Shown one piece after another: positions 11,561-24,300 of a stretch of 64,000 nucleotides of DNA. The position numbers and the translations under genes are program-made. This stretch comes from Aptenodytes patagonicus. Taxonomy: Eukaryota > Chordata > Aves > Sphenisciformes > Spheniscidae. Each line of letters begins with the position of its first letter. The first letter of the stretch is position 1. The notes below the pieces were generated by a model, which saw nothing but the letters and a program-made list of their open reading frames with translations, was not told where the DNA came from and did not search any database. The stretch covers positions 61,627,816-61,691,815 of the forward strand of contig NC_134982.1 of the NCBI RefSeq assembly GCF_965638725.1, written 5' to 3'.

Positions 11561-12764
11561 AAACCTGTGTCTCAAATTAAATATGCAAATTAGTCAGGGT
11601 AGGCATCTAATACGACCTGATTTGTAGTACTGATTTTCTTGTTTCTCCACACTTCCTTTTTCATTCATACAACAGGAGTCCTCAATCCCGTAATGTGCTC
11701 ACTCATTGAACAGGAGACTTGCAGAAGACTTGCTAGATAATTATCCTGGCTGTATGAGTCATCTGAAGTGTGAATCATTGTGTGACGTCAGCATGATTTA
11801 TCAGTCTAGTTTGAGGATCAAAGCATGATTAATTCCTTTTAAAACCTGTATTATGAGCAGAGTGTACACAGCTGTAATTGCCGCAGGTTCTCACAAAACA
11901 GCTTTCATTATCGTCATTGCAGGTGCTGTAATAGGCTATTGCTCGTGTTGAGCTTGAAAAATAGGCTTAAGGTTTCTTGTGGCGGCAGGTTTTGCAAGGT
12001 GTTTTTTGAGGGAATAAGGGTAATGATAGTAGACCAAAAGATAAGATTTCCTCCCCCAGCAAGATTTTATAAATCTTTTTTCTGGAACAAAAGCTTAAAA
12101 TCCCTGACAGGTTGTTTTTTCTCAAGTATAGCAAAATCTCCAGGATAGCTGTCTAAAATGCTGGAGTACAGGCTCAGTTTCATGTGGTACATATTTAGTG
12201 CATACTCTGAGTTGCTTACTTTCCTGCTAATTTCTATTTTTCTAATGTTACGAGGAAAATGGCCTGTTTCTGTCTTGCTTTCAAAAGCAAGTGTTATTTT
12301 TAGCTGTGGCCTTGATCCCTTTGTATATGAATAAAAACAAATAAGGTAGTTGGGAAGGATCTTCTAAAACTGTCTGCAAAGATGACAAGTCACTAGTTTA
12401 GAGGGAGTTTTCAATGAGAGAATTAAGAGAGCTGTGGCAGCACTGCTATCATAGGTGGTGTATATGGCGTCAGTTCTAAAAGATGACAGGCTTTTCTCAA
12501 AAGCTATCAGTAAGGGCATATTTTTCTAACATTCGGATAGCTCACATTATGTCCATCTGATGTTGGGTGTTCTCTGCTTCCATGGTATTAGATCAATGAA
12601 CATAACACGCAGCTGCCTCCTTCTTTCCTTTAGTTGATCCTTATCTCCAATTAAAAAAAATGCTTTGTTAGGTGGGAGTAGCTGAACACAGTTTAATTGC
12701 AATTACAAGATAAAACAGATTAATTCAGCATTAGTCATAATCTCTGCTCTCTGGAATTCAGAGG
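11561..12764. other. Intergenic DNA after PAM
   Basis: No gene, CpG island or intact repeat seen. Confidence 0.7.
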
Positions 12765-13369
12765 TTGGCCTCTACAATAATCCTGGGCTGCATAAAGAGA
12801 AGCGTGTCGAGGGAGGCGATTCTGCCCCTCTACTCTGCTCTGGTGAGACCCCACCTGGAGAACCGCGTCCAGCTCTGGAGCCTTCAGCACAGGAAAGACA
12901 CGGACCTGTTGGAGTGGGTCCAGAGGAGGGTCATGAAAATGATCAGGGGGATGGAACACCTCTCCTATGAAGAAAGGCTGGGAGAGTGGGGGTTGTTCAG
13001 CCTCGAGAAGAGAAGGCTTTGGGGAGACCTTACTGCGGCCTTTCAATACTTAAAGCAGGCTTGTAAGAAAGGCAGACAGACTTTTCACCAAGGCCTGTAG
13101 GGACAGGACAAGGGGCAATGGTTTTAAACTAAAAGGGTAGATTTAGATTGGCTATTGGGAGGAAATTCTTTACTATGAAGGGGGTGAGACACTGGAACAG
13201 GTTGCCCAGAGAAGTTGTGGATGCCCCATCTTTGGAAGTGTTCAAGGTCAGGTTGGATGGGGCTTTGAGCAACCTGATCTAGTGGAAGATGTCCTTGCCC
13301 ATGGCAGGGGGGTTGGACTAGATGATCAAGGTCCCTTCGAACCCGAACCATTCTGTGATTCTTTGATAA
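12765..13369 (+). mobile_element. CR1 LINE, 5'-truncated, plus orientation
   Basis: Encodes the typical end of CR1 ORF2: [41 protein letters not shown], then [13 protein letters not shown], followed by the CR1 3'UTR block (gacactggaacaggttgccc, ggttggactagatgatcaag) and the terminal short repeat ATTCTGTGATTCTTTG. CR1 copies normally lack their 5' part, as here. The frame breaks after about 110 codons, so the copy is dead. Confidence 0.93.
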
Positions 13370-15295
13370 GTGCGTTGACAGGCAACAAACTACTTTCCAG
13401 CAGCAAGCAAACTTCAGCACCTCAAGTTGCATGCTGTAACTTCATACAGGTACGATGGCAGAAAATCTGAACCTGCTTGAATGCACTGAATGTTCTTCAT
13501 CTCTTATCAAAGCTGCATCTTATGAAAACAATGTACCAGAGACTTCATACTGCAATAGAAAACTCATGTAAAAAGGAAGACACGAGCTTTCTGTAATCAC
13601 AGCTCTAGTTTTAATAAGCCAGCAGACCATCCTCCATCCTAGCAGGTTCTATGTGCTAATATTGTTATTTATGTATTAAATGTTGAATACTGGTTATTCG
13701 ATCTCGGCTAGTGGGTTTGGAGTGCATGTGTTTAATTTAGTTTCAGCAATTGTCCCACCTAAGACTACGCTTTTTAATGAACAACATGGAACTGCACATT
13801 TTAAGACTTCGATGACACTAACCTTCATGACTTGCTGATTAATCTTTTCTTAAGCCTTTTTAAGGTAGAAGAATCTCAGCTATTGTAGGGGCTGAATATT
13901 TTAATTAGAATCAGGCTGATGAAGTAGCTAAGCACCTTTCCCTGTGGTAGTACTGTATTGAGCACCTCCCTGTTTTGAATAGTCTGACATACTGGAAGTC
14001 CTTCAGAGCGATGGGAAGGCGGCTGCTTATCCACTGGTAAGCACTGTCGGGCGATTCTCAGCAGCTCGCTGCGAACCAGCTGTAAGTGAGGGCGGAGCGG
14101 GGCAACTGCAAACTGCCATGAGAAGGATGCACTGAGCTGTAACGTGCAGGTTGTCACCCAAGTCACCTGAAGGTCTCCCAATTAAATGAAATTACCATCC
14201 CAATTAATCAGCTGTCCTTGCCACAAGTATCATTAGGTGTAAATTGATTCCTTGGGAAGCATCTTGATTAAGTAGAGTTTTCTAATTAAGCAGTGCACTG
14301 TAGTAGTTAATGAGGATTTATAGATCAATGCAGTAAATTGCAACAGCTTCTTGCTTGCCAAAGCTAGATTTATTTATGTTTTATCAGAACTTTTAGGCCA
14401 GTAATGTCTGTCATGCTACATAGGATTAGGATTAAGTGTGGGTCATGGTACAGAGAAGGGACTTCATTGATTTCTATCTTGCCATTCAATCACACAGGTG
14501 GGAAGTTGTTTGAAAGACTACGAATGTATTAGCAACACAAGCTGTGGGGAGCAGATCACTGCTCAGCGATTCAAAAGCAACTTTACTACTTAATTGCACA
14601 TTAGGACATACTTTTAAATTTGAAAGACTGTGTTATGATATAGTGCACAGTTTGTGTGAATTCATGTAATGTACTAACAAAAAAACCTTCTTCCTCTTTC
14701 TGGACATGGTGGCTGGAAAACCTAAAGGAGCGTCCAGCCGGCTTTGTTACACACATATTTGGAGAGGTACAAGGGAGAGCTGCATGGGAGTCAACTCGGA
14801 AGCTGCACTAGAATTTTCTAAATACTACAGGTCATGAAGGCACGTTTGCTGAACTGCTCCTTTCTTTAGCGCCTTTCCACTAGTGTTTCTTATTAATTAG
14901 TTGCATGTGAAGCACAACAGCCTGCGAGTGAAGCTCGCTCTGATTTCATTGTACAACTTGTGAAAAAATAAACAGATGATGTAGAGGCATTTTTTTTCTA
15001 GGGAACTGTGCCAAAAGTATCATTTTAAAGATGCAGTGGAGCAACTTGTTCGTAGCAAATAATCAGTGGTAACAGCTCAGCAAACCAGAAAATTTATTAT
15101 TAATTAACAACTACATTTATTTTTCAAACTGAAACATATGAGAAACCTAAATCTTTTTTTTTTAATTAGAATTTAAGAATTTTGTCAGCACGGGGATAAG
15201 GCAACCCATATACCCAGCCGTAACAGGATAAAGTTGGTGCTACTTAACATGTAGGTTTTAAGAGCAGAACCCTGCCCTGGCCACTGCGTTCCTCA
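13370..15295. other. Intergenic DNA
   Basis: AT-rich; no gene or classifiable repeat found. Confidence 0.7.
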
Positions 15296-16110
15296 ATGCT
15301 TTGATCCCGCCCCGCCCCCCCCCCCGTTTGTTACTGCTGCCTTCAGCCATGGCACGTGCTAAAACTGCAGCTCAAGAGAAAACTGCTTTCATTAAAAAGG
15401 ACTGAATCCCACAGTTCTGCCCCGTTTCCGTGAGCCGGGTCTCAGGCCGCCCACCGCGCCATGCCTAAGGAACCGGAGGGACGGCCTGCGTCCCGGCACT
15501 TGTAGGCGAGCTCCTGCTCTCGCCAGCCAGGGCTGAATGAGCACGGAGAGGCGCCCGGCTCTGCGGAAGCTGCGAAGCTGTAGTGAATGTTTGCCACGGC
15601 TGGCAGCTACGGTAGAAACTACCCGGTGCACAAGCGGATTAATTTTGCGCTGTAACTGACGCCGGTGAAAGGTCAGTCACGCAGCCTTCACACAACGCAG
15701 GTCACGCTGCTCCCAGAAATATATTTATGCTTCCATAATCATCATCCGGTTGCGGTTTTTGCTGTAACCAGCCGATAATTTTGCCGAGAACGTAGCTCGG
15801 GAGCGAAAGACTGGCAGAAACGAGAGGACGGGCGGCAGCTCCGACGGGCGGCAGCTCCGACGGGCGGCAGCTCCGACGGGCGGCGCCAGCCCGCCCTGCC
15901 GCGGGGGCGGAGCCAGCGCCGGGCGCGCTCCCGCGGGGAGAGGCCGCCACCGCGCGGCCGCCTCAGCAGGGCGGCAGGGAAGGCCGGGTCGCGGGCGGGC
16001 GCCCCGCAGTGAGCCGCTAACGTCTGCGGCGTCCGGCGCGCGGAGGCCGGGCATCTCAGAAGTTGAGCGCGGCGGCACGATGCTGTAACCACCCGCCAGC
16101 CCCCGTCCCG
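15296..16110. promoter_or_regulatory. Orphan CpG island
   Basis: An abrupt GC-rich, CpG-dense stretch (densest about 15,790-16,080) in an AT-rich background, about 5 kb from the PAM end and 5 kb from the GIN1 end. It contains a C-run at 15,307-15,325 and a 16-bp tandem repeat at 15,827-15,884. It matches no exon of the three genes. Open frames on the minus strand here are compositionally driven and none resembles a known protein. It could be the promoter of an unannotated noncoding RNA, a distal element, or a GC-rich repeat remnant. Confidence 0.7.
15827..15884. repeat. Tandem repeat, 16-bp unit, 3.6 copies
   Basis: Unit GACGGGCGGCAGCTCC at 15827, 15843 and 15859, with a partial fourth (GACGGGCGGC) at 15875. 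The full copies are identical, suggesting recent expansion. Confidence 0.95.
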
Positions 16111-19100
16111 TTCCCGTTTAGTCTGCTCTCCCTTTGCCAGGCCTTTACCCTGTGGAAGTGATGGGTGATCTGACCAGTTAAACACTCAAAATCCATCTGG
16201 TGGGGAACCCCATGTATTATTTACTGCGTATCACTGAAACGCTGCACAAAATACAGAACTCGTTTTCTTGTGGACTTCTCTACTGGGGCTTTCATCGCTA
16301 TGCCTGGCCGCTTTGTGAAGAGTAATGACTTTTTTTCAGTATGGCTGGGAACTGACATGGTGCTGTTCACTTTGTACAGAAAGGGGGAGTGAGGCATAGA
16401 GAGTAAAGGTATAAATTGTCAAAAAACATTGACTAATTTTAAGTACCGAATTTGTGAAATCTGGATTATTTCCTTTTAACCCACTTACTTAGATACCACT
16501 TTTTTTTATTCACGGCACTGCCGCTTGCCACCAGCTGCAGCTCTGAATACTCCAGCTCTGCTGCTGAAAGCTTAGAGATTCTTGTCAAGCACCCAGAAAA
16601 GGACCACGCGAGCAACAACTGCTAAATTACGGAAATTTGTATCCAGCTGATCTGTGGTCCGTTCCACTAGCAACCTGTAGCAGGGCAGCACTGCCTGGCA
16701 GGCTGGGAATGCTGTATTTCCTACAGCCTGTCTTGTTGATTGGCTGCCAACGCAGCAAGGTTTCTGCAGATCCCTTCGTCACCGTAACACTTCTTTGCGC
16801 AGCGTCAGGGCAGAGTGGACTGCACACGACTGCAGCCGGGAGTCCTGTGGGAAGATAAACGCATGAACCCATCCTCAGAGCCTGCAGTAATGCCTACTAC
16901 AATGGGACACACAAGTAGGCAGCTCAGGCAACGTGAGTGCACTTGTACTTGCAAATGTGGTCTCCGTCTGTGTGCAAGTAGAGAGGCGGGAAGGAGAACT
17001 GAGCGGGGAATGCATCTCTCAGGATTAATAGGCTCTGAATCAAATGTTTTAAAATTAAGTTACAGTCTGGATGCTTCTATCTGGAAGAGCCTTCCTTTTC
17101 ATATTAAAGCTTTTCGTGTACTGCTTTTCATTCCGAATGTCTACATAATTTGATTACCAAGATTTCCACAGTAGCCCAGCAGGTCTTCTAATATGTGTAG
17201 AGGAGTCTAATACCCATTTCCTGAAGACACTGCTAAATCCTGTTTATTTGTGTCAATTTTAGCCTTCTAATTTAACACAGCGCCTGGTCTTGGTGACTTC
17301 TAACATGGCATTTCCTTCTGTTGAATTCACAGGTGGGCAGCGTACTCTCAGGCCAAGAGACAATGATGACAGCTGCTGATGTGCCTTGCTGAGTTTCCAC
17401 CACCTGGTGAGACTCTAGAGCTTGCGTGTTTCATTTTTAGCTAGTCCAACAAGTTAACTGAAATCATGCACTCCACTCCAATCCCAAAAAATATTCTATC
17501 ACAGATTTTGAAAATACCAATAAGGTCTCTAATTTGCATAATTAATTTGCATAATTATATTATGCAAAGATTCTGACGTGAGGTCATTAGAGTAATGATA
17601 TCTCCTGCAAAAGGTCATTGGTATGCATGCTGCACCCAAGCAAATGAGTAAAGGAAGCTTATCTCGTTCTCAGAAGTGATATATCCAGAAAATTTGTTAA
17701 CTGCTTGCTGTGAAAAGCAAATAATGACTCACTGGTGCCCTCCAGCCAGGAACATTTGGTTCTAGGGAGAAGCAGCAAAAAATTTTACAATGTCTGTAGC
17801 TGGAAAGCAAGAACGCCTTAACACAGAATGGGCAAACACTATACAAAAGTTCAGGAAGTATTCAAACAAAAGAGGAATGGTTTTCATTCCACAGTAAAAC
17901 ACTCTGAATGTTTGTACAGAGTCTTTTCACTAGCAGACGTTTTTTGTGGTGTTTTTCATCAGACTGAGCTGGTAGTTAGCACTACTAGCAAACGCAAAGG
18001 ATAAATGTTCACAGTTCTGTGCTGGGAGGTATAAGGAAATCCGCACTTTTCCTTCCATGCTGTACTCCCTTCTATTCCTGCCCTCTAAACAACTTGCCAC
18101 GAGGGGGCACAAACTCTATTAGAAAACAGAATTTCTAATAATTCTGTTATGAAATAGTCTTTTGCTATTGTCCTATCATAAATCAAACCTGTGTGCCAGT
18201 GAAAAAGAGATGACAGATGGTCATTTGTGCATTATCCAAGTTGGTTAAAATACAAACCAAAAGTAGGCAGGTCACGACTCACTGTGGTCACAAGCATACA
18301 CTGAACAACCCTTTGCTGTGGCAAACGTGCGAGGGATTTCTCTGCGCTTCCCCAAGCACTGTGTGCTGCTTGCAGTGTCTCAGGTTTCCTGGTGGGTTTT
18401 TTTCAGTTTCCATTGATTGTTTTTCACATCATTAGTTTGAAACCCCTGTACTTTATTTCAGTGAACCTCCCACATACAAAGAAGGCCCTATTTAGGTACG
18501 CTGAAGAGGCACTAATGCCTGCCTAATACAGTAGATCAAAATTACCAGGAAGCTGAATGATTATCATTACACAGTATGTTAAATTTTTCCCCGTTTTCCT
18601 ATTCCACTGTCACTTTCTCTCCAATGTAGCTTTAACAAGTACACAGCACTTGTGTTGCCCCAGAGCTTTCCCAGACAACAGCTCTGCTGTACTGTATGCA
18701 AATAAAGAACTGATCAGTTGAAATAAAAAAAAAAAAATTAAAAAAATGGTTTTCTTTTGCACCTAACAAAGCAGAAAGGAATCTTGCAGAGAGCTCCCTT
18801 ATTCTCTGATTTCATCCCTGACGCTATTATTTTTTTTTTGCGTGCACTATAGATATATACATATATTGCATGCACGCACACACATAATGTATCTAACAAT
18901 ATACCAAATCCATCCTAGCAGAAGATATCACTTTAGGCAATAATCATAGCGGAAGAAACAAAAGGTACATAAGGAGGAGGAGGGGTTGGCTTAAAGAGCC
19001 TGGGCCTCTATTAAGGATTAGCATAGGAACAATTTAGGCTGCCACATCATTATCATGGCATGAACCTCCAGCAGCTATAGCACACAGCACCCAAACAGAT

Positions 19101-20400
19101 TATTGTCTTTAAACTACTATTCCAGGGAAGAAATACTGTATGACCACAGTGCTCGTTACCTGGGGGAGGGGGGGGGGGATTAAATCAAAGTAAGGCCACT
19201 GTTTACAATTACTGGTTATGTCATATTTACATGTGGGTTTTTTTCTGCTGTAACTAGTTTGACAGGATTTCCTAGCATTTTTTTCAAACAAGACAAATGT
19301 ATTTCACCAAGCCCGCTTTCTTTACTTCCTTGACTGCACTAGACTGATGACTATAAAGGTCAGCTGTCCTCAGAGAACAGCACGGCTTGCGGGTAACAGC
19401 AGCTAACAGAAACATTGGCATTGACAAACATACACAAGCTGAAAAGCCAACACAAAGCTTGTTTATCTCCAGGTGCTCTGCGGAGCTGGCACAGAGGAAG
19501 AGTCTGTGAAGCCAGCATCCCCAACTGCCTCCCAATACCCTCTTTCTGAAACAGTCTTGGTGGAGAAAAAGTATATACGTAGGACAATTTTCAGAAGACA
19601 CAAAATACTTCGAGTATTAAGTATTTTTTAATTTGAATTTTATGATAGGATCCTGTCATAGTGCTGAGCTCTTTTCTTACACAGCTGTGGCCCATGATAT
19701 CAAAGACATACTATACATTAGGTATGAATTTCTGTATGAGTTAGGTACATAATCAGCCTTGAGGACCAAGTCCTGTTACCCAAGATTAATTGAAAACTCT
19801 TAATAAATAGTACTTTCCTCCACCTGTGTTGTAAGTCACACAACATTCAGCAGCAGAGATGAGGGAACACACACATTCAGAGAGTGAGGTAAGCAAGTCT
19901 TCTACAGTATCAGATAGAAGTTACTGAATTTCTCAATTCAGTTTTCTGCTAGTTTTCCTCCTCTTCGTGTCAGTCCCCTATAAAAAGAACTGACTTGCAC
20001 TCATCAGTTTTCCACATGAAATAATTCCTGTTCAGCCGACTTTGAAATATAGCCTTCTCAGCAGGAAGTCCAGACCAGTAACAACTTACTCAAGGAATTC
20101 AGAGAATAAGTAACGCCAGTGCTTCACCTTTCCTAGACCACTGTCAGTGGAAATATCCAAACATGTACTGGCTCTGGGAAGATGTAACCTTAAGAGAAAC
20201 CAGATGTTTGTGAAGAAAGCACAAATGAATGCTGAATGCTCTTTAAGATTTTGATGCGCCCGAGAAATTAAAATTGCTCACCCTAGCAGAGTTTTGATGA
20301 GCGGGGAGCAGCTGAAGGCCACGTTGTTTCATATGCGGAACATTACATGCACTTGATTTTGGCAGCTTTACTGTTTTGTGAGATCTTAGAGAAATTAAAA
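16111..20400. other. Intergenic DNA between the CpG island and the GIN1 3' side
   Basis: AT-rich, with homopolymer and G-rich tracts (A-rich at 18,725-18,746, G-rich at 19,160-19,180) and a cluster of octamer-like motifs at 17,532-17,568. No gene seen. The GIN1 3'UTR may extend into this region. Confidence 0.6.
17532..17569. promoter_or_regulatory. Cluster of POU octamer-like motifs
   Basis: ATTTGCAT at 17532-17539 and 17545-17552, and ATGCAAAG at 17562-17569. The first two are exact reverse complements of the octamer ATGCAAAT. Regulatory activity is unproven; AT-rich DNA yields such motifs by chance. Confidence 0.35.
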
Positions 20401-20675
20401 GCTCTACTAGAAGTCAGACTCTGCAGCTTTTCAGAAAGAACAGGAAACTGTTTTGTAACAGGAAAAGGATTCTCTACAGCGGAGGCAAAATTTACATCAA
20501 GTTGCTTAGATTATATTTATCCCACAGTATCTCTGTCCACATTAGGAATGAGTCATCTAAGGATTAATGAAAAGGTCATTACAGTGAAATGATGCATTGT
20601 GTCCTGAGAGGATAACAGTAAGGTACAGCCATACTGCCATTCTACCAACAAAATCTGAAATTCAAATGCATGATG

Positions 20676-20908
20676 AGAACATGTGCTTTTACTGGGTTGT
20701 GCCTGTACTTTTGGTCACTGAGTGCTTCTCAATGCCCACATAAATTAACCACTGGACGCCAACAATGTTCTTAAATGCATACAGTAGCAGAACATGTGCT
20801 TTTACTAGGTTGTGTCTATGTTTTTAGTAGTAGAGCAATTCCTTCTTAACGCCCATACAAATTAACCAGTGGACACCTGCAGTACTCTTATATTCATAAA
20901 GTAGTAAA
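20676..20908. repeat. Tandem duplication, 113-bp period, two copies
   Basis: AGAACATGTGCTTTTACT starts at 20676 and again at 20789, and similarity continues through blocks such as AAATTAACCA-TGGAC. The copies have diverged by substitutions and small indels. It lies within about 330 bp after the GIN1 stop codon, so probably in the GIN1 3'UTR. Confidence 0.9.
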
Positions 20909-21005
20909 GTAGATTTGGCTAAGGAATTTGGAGCTATTACACTGTTTTCAGTCTGCCATAGAAGTTCCAAACTGTTTGGCAATGAAACGTGACATGAGAC
21001 TATGC
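20909..21005 (-). other. GIN1: GIN1 proximal 3'UTR
   Basis: Sequence directly after the GIN1 stop on the minus strand. No AATAAA was found close to the stop, so the 3' end is not fixed; minus-strand ATTAAA at 19,625-19,630 and AATAAA at 18,452-18,457 are distant candidates. Confidence 0.5.
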
Positions 21006-21304
21006 TTAAGTATCCTCTATCTTTGTCTGAAGCGTCCAACAAGGTGAAGGCCATTGCTCTGGCTTTGCATTGTTTGATTCAATGCAATGATCTTCTGTCA
21101 GCTCACACTGATGTTTACCATCTGTTGATTCTTGGTCTTTGCAGGCTGCAGGTGGCATTTGCACAGCAGACATGACATCTCTTGTGTACGCATTTATTCC
21201 TCCTTCAGCAACAGAGTCTTGTTGGCTTGGATTATAGGATCTTTCAGATAAGCCAATATAGTCATGGTCAACAACTACTCCACCTTGTAAAAAGTAATGG
21301 TTGT
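21006..21304 (-). CDS. GIN1: GIN1 terminal coding exon
   Basis: Minus-strand acceptor TTTTACAG (AG at 21306-21305), completing a split Asp codon; stop TAA at 21008-21006. Encodes NHYFLQGGVVVDHDYIGL followed by a 80-residue tail of mixed composition without a known domain. The start of this exon agrees with mammalian GIN1, while the end appears divergent. Confidence 0.9.
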
Positions 21305-24300
21305 CTGTAAAAGAAGAGTAGCCATTAAATCAGATCCTTCTAGTTTACTGAAAGCCATACTTAAAATGTTAGTGAGGTGGTAACTTACTTTTGAAAACAA
21401 TTTCCATAAGAGGACAAGAATGTTTGAGTGACAGCAGTCTGATAATGTGAATTTCCTAATTTCACTGAGCATCAAATGTTTGGCTGTATCTCATTACATC
21501 CACAAAATAATGCTTGCAGTGCTCCACATTTAGTGTTTTTCTTTGCTAGGTCAATGCCTAGCTTGATGTCTGTCATAGTCACCTACTGAACTAATACCTT
21601 AAATGAATGAACACGCAGATTCTTCCATTTTGTGCACACAGAGAAATGTGGCTACTCCAAGCTCTTTCTGGGAAGTCTTAAAGCAACACAACAGGCTTTT
21701 TTAAGAAATAAAAAAAAAGAAATAAAAGTTTTATAGAATTTAAAGACAACAATGGCGATTGCTACTGTATAGTACTATTGAGTTTTTCTTCCATCTGATA
21801 TACGGTTACAGTGTTTGACTTTTCCAAATGAGTTCAAGTAAAATGAAAACAGTCTGACCACACAAGTTAGAAGTGTAACTGTCAACATGGGGTTAATACT
21901 TCTGTTTTGGAAGATGAGGCTAGGGCCTACCTTCTTGCTCACACGAGGATCCTAGTGTGAAATTAAGTGTTCTGTGAAATCAGAGCCATTCAACAGGTAA
22001 GTATGTCTATACAGGGGGCTACAAATTCTTTTGCGAGATGTAGGCCCAAAGAGGGACCTTTGTGGGAGCTACTGTGGAGGTGAAACTGCACTTTTCTGGC
22101 CATGTTTCTCAACAGACGTGTCCTAAATCTGCCTATTTGCACTCCTGAATCATTTGAGCACTGGACCCAGAGACATTCTCTTGAGTTTAATATTTAAACC
22201 AAACTACACTCAAACAAGAAAAAACAAATGTTGCTTCAGACACAAAGTATGTGTGTGTAAGGTGTCCTAGAACCTCTGCCTGGCTGCAAAGACAACCAGG
22301 TAGCAAGCAACCCAGGTACACCCAGGCTGCGAATCTGTGATGCCTGTACCAAGGGCTCTGTCAATGCACTTGACTCAGGATATATCTTTAGACCAAGAGT
22401 GTTACAAAAGGTTATGAAAAAATACCTTGCTTCTGATTGCCCATTCTTACCTACGAAAGAGTTTTTCCTCACATAAAAAACGAGCACTTCATTTTCAGGC
22501 TTTGCCTTTCCTCTTTAAAACTCCCAAACTCACATCTGAGGTGTGATACACACAAGATACCCTGCTCCAAAAATCTGGAGGGTAAGCAAAACACTTAGTA
22601 ACACTTACAAAGTTGGTAGGCAAAGCCACAAATATCCTCACCGAAGATGCACTTTTTCCACATTTATTTCAGAGAACACTGCAAATGCTTTGTTCCCATC
22701 CAAGGTTATGCAAAGGGACAGCCACCAGACTTACACCACAGCAGCAGGAATAATAAATAAGTTGCAGATAAAAAAAGTTCACCCCTGCTAATAGAGAAGT
22801 CCTTTGTTAACAAAGATACATGCATTTCTTTGCAGATGAAAAAGATGTCATTCACTATGTCACTCACTGCCCAGTTTCACTGCTCTTATCCAACTGCAAT
22901 ACTACTTTCTTGATCGCTGTTAGGCTGTTTGATAAAGGCTAGCAATTACCTTGGCAAAGCCTGGTTTACCTCTACACAATGTAAATATGTATGAATATTG
23001 GTCTATAATTTTAAGATTTATAAGTATTCATAATCCATTGAATTTTTTGCCTGTGTCAGACAACTAATCTTTAGTCGCTTCCTGGGAAAGGGAAGAAGTT
23101 TACCTACTGCTTCTGCAATATTTAGTGGTAAACATATTAGGCTCTGATCCTACAAAGACAACTACACTTAACTTTTTATACTGTGACACAATTTACCAAG
23201 TCATTGTAACAGCTGGAGATTATCTGCATGCTTGACATGCATGTGACTTCCTCCTTATGGATCAGCAATTTAATGAAGAACTGGAAGGCACAGAGTGACC
23301 ATCCAACAGTAAAAGTAGTGTCCTGGAGATGTGACATGAAATCAGTACCTCGGTTATGAAATCTGTAACTGACAAGTGGCAGAAATATCAGCTTCTCACA
23401 TGAAATTCCGTAATTAGTTTCAGCTTTGCAAATCCCTTCAGTTTTAAGAGGTGGTGGAAGAAATTACCATCTCAATGCAGTTTATGCATTTTGAAGAACC
23501 AAAGCTTAACCACACATGCCAATAGGGTGGGAACTGGTCTACTTTTCAAGAACCTTTAACGAAAAAGCAGCTTGTTCTGTGACAGAAGTCTTCTAAACAC
23601 TGAGTATTCATTTTCCTCAAAATGCCTGCAGTGACTCAAAGACAGTATCAACAGAAAAGAAAGAGCTGCCACTGTTTGATTAACACAGCAGCATCACAAA
23701 GGACACACTGAATACGTAAGAGCAAGAGTGGCAGTTGATTACCCCAGTCCTTGGGAATTTCTAGCAGTCTACTGCAGAGCATGACAATTTTATTTGCTCT
23801 GTTAAGAGAAACACATTTACTTCCTCAATAGCACAATTTAAAATAAACTCTCCAAAAATCAGTTCTCTGATGTAGTCTTTCTATTTTAAGGCTTTAGAGG
23901 CTTTTGTTAAAAAAAAAAGTCTAAACATGTACCATCTGCACTAGTCAGACTAAGCAAAAAAGAAAAAAATTAGGTTTCCATTGCACAAGCAAAAGAAATG
24001 TGCATCCTGCCTACATCAAAAAGAAACAGAGTCAGAAAATGCTCTTTGAATACAGCTCAGCCTAATTATACTTCCAGCATGTTTTCACCAGCCAGCATGA
24101 ACAGGGCCAAACCACAGATTACAAGCAACTTTAATGGAAGCTATTTTTAAACATACTTTAAATGTGATTCATTAGCTCTGTTCCATGCTCCGCATAGGTT
24201 TGAAGCCACTCACACTCACTGTTCTCCTTACTGAAAACTGCAATTATCACATTATTACCCAGTGTTAGTTTAATTCACACTGCTGAGTGAATGATACCTG

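Noticed and set aside
12765-13100. Reverse-transcriptase-like frame as a gene
   Set aside because: It is the 3' end of a dead CR1 LINE, not a host gene.
15392-16185. Minus-strand open frames up to 147 codons in the orphan CpG island
   Set aside because: Low-complexity composition produced by GC content and the 16-bp repeat; no start context or homology.
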